Source: a virus
DNA: 62,667 bases
IMG/VR virus record: IMGVR_UViG_3300045110_000374
Location: 1 to 62,667 of that record
Reading direction: 5' to 3' (one strand)
The position numbers and the translations under genes are program-made. How positions within the stretch are numbered: position 1 is the stretch's first letter; each line of letters starts with the position of its first letter. Under the pieces are notes generated by a model. It had not been told where the DNA came from. It made no database searches and saw nothing but the letters and a program-made list of their open reading frames with translations. This document shows, piece by piece, positions 58,379-62,667 of this stretch.

Positions 58379-58743
58379 CGTCGTTGCTGCCTCCATGTTG
58401 AGGTTTTTTTCTTCTTACGCTCTGACGGCGTTCGTCTTGGCTTGCGCTTCACGGTGAGCTTGCCCGCGCGCAAGCGTTTGTCCTTGGCGATCTTATGCTT
58501 GGAGCTGCCGAGAGTCGTAGCCTTCGTGCCGTTGGTGATCTTCGCGTGTTCGTGCTTGAAGCTGTAACGGCAATTGCGAGGCTCGTCTGGACCATCAAGC
58601 GCCAATTCCGCGAGGTGTTCCCGCTCAACGAGGTTCACGGTGTCTACCGTGATCGGGATGTTGCTTCTGAAGCAGCGGATTTCGACGCCTTGGTGCAGGA
58701 GCGTTGCGAGGACTTCGCGCTCGGAAAAACGCCTACGCGCCAT
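58375..58743 (-). CDS. HNH-like small nuclease (probable)
   Basis: This 122-aa protein begins [20 protein letters not shown]. The segment [20 protein letters not shown] and the later [20 protein letters not shown] with SKHKIAK form an HNH-like pattern of a recurrent phage family. The C-terminus is very basic. It overlaps the HNH gene upstream by 11 bases. Confidence 0.65.
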   Translation of the reverse strand: MARRRFSEREVLATLLHQGVEIRCFRSNIPITVDTVNLVEREHLAELALDGPDEPRNCRYSFKHEHAKITNGTKATTLGSSKHKIAKDKRLRAGKLTVKRKPRRTPSERKKKKTSTWRQQRR

Positions 58744-59203
58744 CTTGCACCCTCTTGGCGGTGTATTGGTTGGCCGACCGCCCCTTCCTGGCCATATCCT
58801 GACTGTTGTCTAAATGTGTCCCCACGAAGAAGTGTTTTGGGTTGCAGCAAATTCGATTGTCACAGGTGTGGCAGACCAGAAGTTCATCCGGGATGGGACC
58901 AACGACCGCGGTGTACGCGAAACGATGGGCGAGCACGTTCGTCTGCCCAGTCTTGGTGGTGAGTGTGAAATTGCCGTAACCGTGAGCGGTCGCGCCGACC
59001 CACGGCCAGCATTCATCAGGCTCACGGCAGTCGACGTGACCCCAAAACCGTGCCATCGCCCCAGCTATGGCACGGAGGCGCCACATCTTCGTCTTGCATG
59101 TCGGAGAGCAGTATTGGGGCTTAGCAGCACGGTTCGCGTTGATCGCATACCCTCGATCGAAGGCGTCTCCGCATTGGGCGCAGGTTACGTGGCGCGAAGT
59201 CAT
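58733..59203 (-). CDS. HNH homing-type endonuclease
   Basis: This 156-aa protein has an N-terminal zinc finger (CAQCGDAF...CSPTCKTK) and the core [33 protein letters not shown]. It is in the same direction as the operon and overlaps both neighbours by 4-11 bases, so it is co-translated. Confidence 0.92.
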   Translation of the reverse strand: MTSRHVTCAQCGDAFDRGYAINANRAAKPQYCSPTCKTKMWRLRAIAGAMARFWGHVDCREPDECWPWVGATAHGYGNFTLTTKTGQTNVLAHRFAYTAVVGPIPDELLVCHTCDNRICCNPKHFFVGTHLDNSQDMARKGRSANQYTAKRVQDGA

Positions 59204-59613
59204 GTCATTCCTCTCGGTAGCAAAAGATCAGCCACGGAAGCGGGGTCTATCTTCCAACGTTCGTAAACGATTTGAACCGCTTCATTAAAGAAAGTTCGGA
59301 AGGCGACCTCATCCATCTCGGCAAAGGAGATGGACCGCACGCGCAGAACTTCGCGCCCGCCAGTGGTCATAAAAACATCTGCGTGACCTGTCTCCACTCG
59401 CAACGCCCAATCCACCCACTCTGCGTCTTTCCCAATCCCATGCCCGATGCGAGAGCAAAGCGCCCAATACAGTCTGTGGAACTCCAGGTTTCTTGGTTGC
59501 TTCAGGTCGGCTTTGATCGGCTTTCCACGCGGTAATTTCTCGAATTCTTCTGCGGCATCTTTATCGTATGGAACAAGATTGCTCCCAACGCGACGCACCC
59601 AGACCGTAGTCAT
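59200..59613 (-). CDS. DUF1367 family protein
   Basis: This 137-aa protein begins [20 protein letters not shown]. It carries the DUF1367 pattern [20 protein letters not shown]. The family is common in phage recombination and replication operons (NinB-linked in lambda-like phages) and has no settled function. The start overlaps the end of the ancestral frame of the upstream gene. Confidence 0.8.
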   Translation of the reverse strand: MTTVWVRRVGSNLVPYDKDAAEEFEKLPRGKPIKADLKQPRNLEFHRLYWALCSRIGHGIGKDAEWVDWALRVETGHADVFMTTGGREVLRVRSISFAEMDEVAFRTFFNEAVQIVYERWKIDPASVADLLLPRGMT

Positions 59614-59823
59614 TTCCGCTTTTTCGCCTTGTCCATGAACTGCCCCTTACAGAACGGGCTGCAAAAATTCTTCCAGGCTCCCGCGAGGTTCTTTCCAGGT
59701 CAGCCATTCCTGATTGCGGAGTTCTTCCCTCGCTTCGTCGAACCCCGTGCACTTGGTCTCCAATGTCTCGTGGCACTCGTCGCATTCCGCAATTAGGTAG
59801 CCACGGTCGCGTGTCAGGCTCAT
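59610..59823 (-). pseudogene. Zinc-ribbon gene with a one-base frameshift
   Basis: The frame begins MSLTRDRGYLIAECDECHET at 59823 and stops at 59647 after 58 aa. Skipping one A in the TGGAAAG run (A's at 59692-59694) instead gives WKNLAGAWKNFCSPFCKGQF... ending at 59610. There the stop overlaps the DUF1367 start in an ATGA, as operon design predicts. The restored 70-aa protein would pair CDEC with CSPFC as a zinc ribbon. It could be a true loss, programmed +1 frameshifting, or a base-call error in an A-run. Confidence 0.7.
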
Positions 59824-61283
59824 TTCTTCTTCCTCGTCGCATCCAAGAACACGCGTTGGCGATCGGTCGCCACCTTGTCGAACCACTTGAAGAACTCTGG
59901 CGACAAGACGCTTTGGTAGACCTTGCGCAAATCGGTGACGTCTTTGACGCCTTTGCACGCCTCAAGCTCGGCGAGCAAAATCGCCTGGGCACGGGCGCTT
60001 GCAAGTTTTCTGAAGTCGGCGGCGATCTCTTCAGTGACGTTGGCATTCACCACATCGCGCAACTCCACAATGTCCTTGTAGGCCTTGCAGTTTGCGAGTT
60101 CGGCGACTTGGTCCTTGTACCAGTCGGCAAGCTCCTGTTCGGCCGACGCTGTAGTGGCCTCCTTGGTCTGTTCGGGTTCTTTGGTTTGCTCGGGCTCGAC
60201 CTTGCCGGCGGCCGGGCGCGCCTCGGGTTTGGTCGGATCGAATTCGTCGCAGCCGCACTTGGCGCAGTGATCGGGCTGTATGGCATAGAACTCTCCGCAC
60301 CCGATGCAATAGACGTCCTTCGGTTTGGCCGGGTCCTTGGGCTTTTCGGCCTCTTTGGGTGTTTCCTTGGGCGCTTCTGTGGCTTTGGGCTTAGCCGCCT
60401 CCTTGGGCTGCGAGGCTTCACGGCCAGCCGCGGCTGTCGTCTTGGGCTTAGTGTCGGCCCCCTGGGTAGGCTTGGCCGTCTCCACCTTTCCTGCCGCCTC
60501 TGTGCGTGTGAACTCGTTTGGCCCCTTTGGGCGTGGCGGGGCAAGCAACACCCCCGCGGTCTCCGTGAAATCGAAGTTCTCTTCGTCGTCGCGTTTAATG
60601 ATTTCCTCAAGCTTTTCACTGACCGGAACCGATTTCATCCCACGGCGAATCACGCTTTTGCGGTAGCCTTCCTCTGAAAACTTCGTCCACATAAGACTGT
60701 TTGGCGCTTTGGATTGGGCGCGCACGGCTTCAACCATCGGCGCATCCATCACCTCCCGATGCAGGATGACCCCGGTCTCACGTTTGAAAATGGCGTAGGC
60801 CCCGACCTTTTGGCCGCGTGGCGTTCCGAGCGGCGCCGGCACATGCTCGATCATCGGGTTGTCGCCCTGGTGCCAGATAAATCTGTCGTTCTCGTAGACC
60901 ACCTGGGCATCGATGCCGATCCCGTCCAACTCGCGAGCCCGCTTGCGCAAGCCATGCGTCATTGGATTCCACTGCGCGATGTCCGAATAAACGCCGTGCG
61001 AGTCCTTGGTACTGTAAACCGTGATGACGCCCTCGCGGCCATCGGGCAAGATCCCGTCTTGGGCGCTTTTGGTGATGGCCGAGAACAGACTTCGCGGCGT
61101 TGCTCTTAAGAGTTCTGGGGTTTGTTTGACCGCTGCGATCGCCGAACTCAGAAACCGCTCCTTCGTGACATGGGTCGGAAGCATGGCGGCAATCTCGCGC
61201 TCGCGGGTTTGCAGCTCGCCTTGAAACTCTTGCCATGCCGCAAGCGCCGTTCCGGGCTTTTGGGTTTGGACAACGTCATTCAT
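59820..61283 (-). CDS. recT: RecT-type recombinase with zinc-ribbon extension
   Basis: This 487-aa protein begins MNDVVQTQKPGTALAAWQEF. Residues about 1-290 match the RecT single-strand annealing family (LRATPRSLFSAITKSAQDGI, the GREG and IAQWNPMTHGLRKRAREL region, KSVIRRGMKSVPVSEKLEEI). A long Lys/Pro/Ala-rich linker follows. A zinc ribbon (CIGCGEF...CAKCGCDE) and a helical C-terminal domain complete it. The start at 61283 is chosen for the ATGAATGA overlap. It would mediate annealing at breaks and phage recombination; a paired RecE/YqaJ exonuclease was not seen. Confidence 0.88.
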   Translation of the reverse strand: MNDVVQTQKPGTALAAWQEFQGELQTREREIAAMLPTHVTKERFLSSAIAAVKQTPELLRATPRSLFSAITKSAQDGILPDGREGVITVYSTKDSHGVYSDIAQWNPMTHGLRKRARELDGIGIDAQVVYENDRFIWHQGDNPMIEHVPAPLGTPRGQKVGAYAIFKRETGVILHREVMDAPMVEAVRAQSKAPNSLMWTKFSEEGYRKSVIRRGMKSVPVSEKLEEIIKRDDEENFDFTETAGVLLAPPRPKGPNEFTRTEAAGKVETAKPTQGADTKPKTTAAAGREASQPKEAAKPKATEAPKETPKEAEKPKDPAKPKDVYCIGCGEFYAIQPDHCAKCGCDEFDPTKPEARPAAGKVEPEQTKEPEQTKEATTASAEQELADWYKDQVAELANCKAYKDIVELRDVVNANVTEEIAADFRKLASARAQAILLAELEACKGVKDVTDLRKVYQSVLSPEFFKWFDKVATDRQRVFLDATRKKK

Positions 61284-61638
61284 CGCTTTCTCCCATCTCT
61301 TCGTATGTCGCGTGGTCTTCTTCGGCTTGAGCTTCTTCGGCGCGCCGCATGTCGTCATAGGTAAGGCGGCCGTAAGCCGCGCGCGGTTTGTTGATGCGCT
61401 CGACGGTCGCGAGGTCGCACGGCGTCAACGAGAACACCGACGCTCCACCGTAGAAATGCGAGGTAAACCCGTTCTCGAATTTGCCGTCTTTGGGTACGTC
61501 GATACGCAAAAGCTTCGTACCGAACCGGTCGACCTCAAAGATGCGGCCGGCGTGCGAGCGATGGCCGAAGATTTCAATCACTGCGAATTCCGGTGTGTCG
61601 TCTGGCTTGAACTCGCCGGGTTGGATTTCGTCGGTCAT
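61276..61638 (-). CDS. Hypothetical protein in the RecT operon
   Basis: This 120-aa protein begins MTDEIQPGEFKPDDTPEFAV. It has a beta-rich first half and an acidic helical end. It is coupled to RecT by an 8-base overlap and to the upstream gene by four bases. No family is recognised. Confidence 0.75.
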   Translation of the reverse strand: MTDEIQPGEFKPDDTPEFAVIEIFGHRSHAGRIFEVDRFGTKLLRIDVPKDGKFENGFTSHFYGGASVFSLTPCDLATVERINKPRAAYGRLTYDDMRRAEEAQAEEDHATYEEMGESDE

Positions 61639-62243
61639 TGTCTAAACCACCAAATCTTTTGGTCCAAAACCTCGATCTTCAACGAAGAAGCATCTTCGTA
61701 GTCGTCGCTGTCCGTCGTCGCGTAGATGGGTTTAGGAAACCGATCTGGGCCGTCTGGTTTGATGATGATGCAGCCCTGGTCCTCAATAAGCCTGCTTATG
61801 ACAGCCGGTGTGCGGTCGTAGAAAATCTTGCGTCCGACAAGACGTTCGCGCTCAGTTTTCGACAGCCATGCGGAAGAATGCTCGCTAAGCTTACCAATGA
61901 GGTGGTCGGCGTGGCGAAGTGCCCATTGCGGATCGCGAAAAAAGAACTCCCAGACGACAACACCGTCTGCCAAGATTTTCCCGCTGCCCCCTTTGCGGAC
62001 TTCATCGCCAGAGTAGTGCGATTCCTTTACGTAGTTCGAACTCTCCAAGTGCACGTCGATAAGGACGCGATGGCCATCGAACCCGATCGGCTCTTTCTGA
62101 CCGAAGTCAACGTAGTGCCTGTTGTCTTGACGGCTATGAGGGTTCTCCCCGTAGATGAGAGGGTATCTGTTCCTCCCGACCATCACGGTGCCATGGTCAC
62201 TCCACTTCGAACGATCCCCCGCGCCCCAATTGTCATCAGTCAT
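61635..62243 (-). CDS. Hypothetical protein in the RecT operon
   Basis: This 202-aa protein begins MTDDNWGAGDRSKWSDHGTV. It is Trp-rich (DPQWALRHADHLIGKLSEHS) and mixed alpha/beta. It does not show a YqaJ or lambda-exonuclease motif. The ATG overlaps the previous stop (TGATG). Confidence 0.75.
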   Translation of the reverse strand: MTDDNWGAGDRSKWSDHGTVMVGRNRYPLIYGENPHSRQDNRHYVDFGQKEPIGFDGHRVLIDVHLESSNYVKESHYSGDEVRKGGSGKILADGVVVWEFFFRDPQWALRHADHLIGKLSEHSSAWLSKTERERLVGRKIFYDRTPAVISRLIEDQGCIIIKPDGPDRFPKPIYATTDSDDYEDASSLKIEVLDQKIWWFRQ

Positions 62244-62667
62244 CAAGCTCTCCCGCTTGTCGAATGGTCGATAAAGAACGTCACGCCTTTCACTGGCTGA
62301 GTCCCGGCTTTGAGTTCCGCACGAATCGTACCCCCATTCGCCTTGGCATAGGCGTTCAAGGCCTTCTCGATCGACTTGTCGTCGAGGTATGGGCGGAGCG
62401 CGTTTAGGTCCAGCGTCTCGCGATTGACGTCGCGGTGGTTCAAAAATTCACGAAGTGAACTTATGCCGCCCCTTCCGCCCCTGGCCCGCGTCAGATCGGC
62501 AGCTTTCGCGTTTGCCGCCTGATCGGCCGCGGCGCGTTCCTCTGCCGCCTTTGCTTCGGCCAATGCCGCCGTTTCGGCCGCGCGCTTGGCCGCTGCTGCG
62601 GCTGCTTCGGCCGCGGCCTTGCTCTCTTCGCTGCGCTTGCGGTTGGCGGCGCGCTGGGCTTCAAGCG
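62243..62667 (-). CDS. Coiled-coil Ala/Lys-rich protein (C-terminal part; starts at 662 across the join)
   Basis: This is the continuation of the leftward gene that begins at 662. Bases 62541-62667 repeat 1-127 and should be counted once. The tail ends ...GVTFFIDHSTSGRA. Confidence 0.85.
   Translation of the reverse strand, partial: LEAQRAANRKRSEESKAAAEAAAAAAKRAAETAALAEAKAAEERAAADQAANAKAADLTRARGGRGGISSLREFLNHRDVNRETLDLNALRPYLDDKSIEKALNAYAKANGGTIRAELKAGTQPVKGVTFFIDHSTSGRA
62541..62667. repeat. Right copy of 127-bp terminal direct repeat
   Basis: These bases are identical to 1-127. One copy should be removed to obtain the circular genome of 62,540 bp. Confidence 0.95.

Noticed and set aside
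59763-60677. 304-codon rightward open frame
   Set aside because: It is antisense to RecT and its Lys/Pro linker. The translation is a Gly/Leu/Phe-rich artefact.

Overview
The window is one complete, circularly closed genome of a short-tailed (podovirus-like) bacteriophage. The first 127 bases recur exactly as the last 127 bases (62541-62667), so the non-redundant length is 62,540 bp, and a 319-codon gene runs across the join. GC-rich coding, GcrA-type and GapR-like proteins, a DUF3309 peptide and many proteins of the type seen in phages of rhizobia and relatives point to an alphaproteobacterial host. No tyrosine integrase, CI-type repressor, tRNA, CRISPR array or insertion sequence was recognised. 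A small serine recombinase is the only recombinase.

Layout. (i) 57737 through the join to 1897 is a tightly overlapping leftward operon: J-domain protein, HNH proteins, DUF1367, a frameshifted zinc ribbon, RecT and a FEN-type 5'-3' exonuclease. (ii) 2576-6945 holds an HTH regulator, a GapR-like protein, a RuvC-like resolvase, small membrane proteins and a leftward group of small genes behind the serine recombinase. (iii) 6948-8449 is a leftward set of membrane and lipoprotein genes, perhaps lysis-related. (iv) 8698-11132 is an SF2 helicase and a primase, followed by a densely folded 536-nt non-coding region. (v) 11669-15686 carries small genes, GcrA, an HNH enzyme and a glycosyltransferase-sulfotransferase fusion. 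(vi) 15905-19541 is a leftward operon of small genes with a two-domain sliding clamp and two related 25-26 aa membrane peptides. (vii) 19573-24228 is an accessory stretch with HNH genes, zinc-ribbon proteins and a likely Acb2/Tad1-type nucleotide sponge.

(viii) 24357-57633 is the virion block: TerL, a roughly 560-bp CTTGCC-rich non-coding tract, two leftward genes, portal, a leftward block of tail-fibre and tail-enzyme genes (31511-39276), scaffold, capsid, a second capsid-region protein, adaptor, repeat-rich hub, three probable DNA-ejection proteins, a glycosyltransferase, a holin candidate and a beta-helix tailspike.

Together the genes suggest replication by a phage helicase, primase, flap nuclease and clamp, with the polymerase borrowed from the host. 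RecT and a RuvC-like nuclease would handle recombination and branched DNA. No DNA polymerase and no endolysin could be recognised. Eight HNH-type genes plus one HNH-like gene sit between, and sometimes against, essential genes. All functions below are read from sequence motifs and gene order without database searches.
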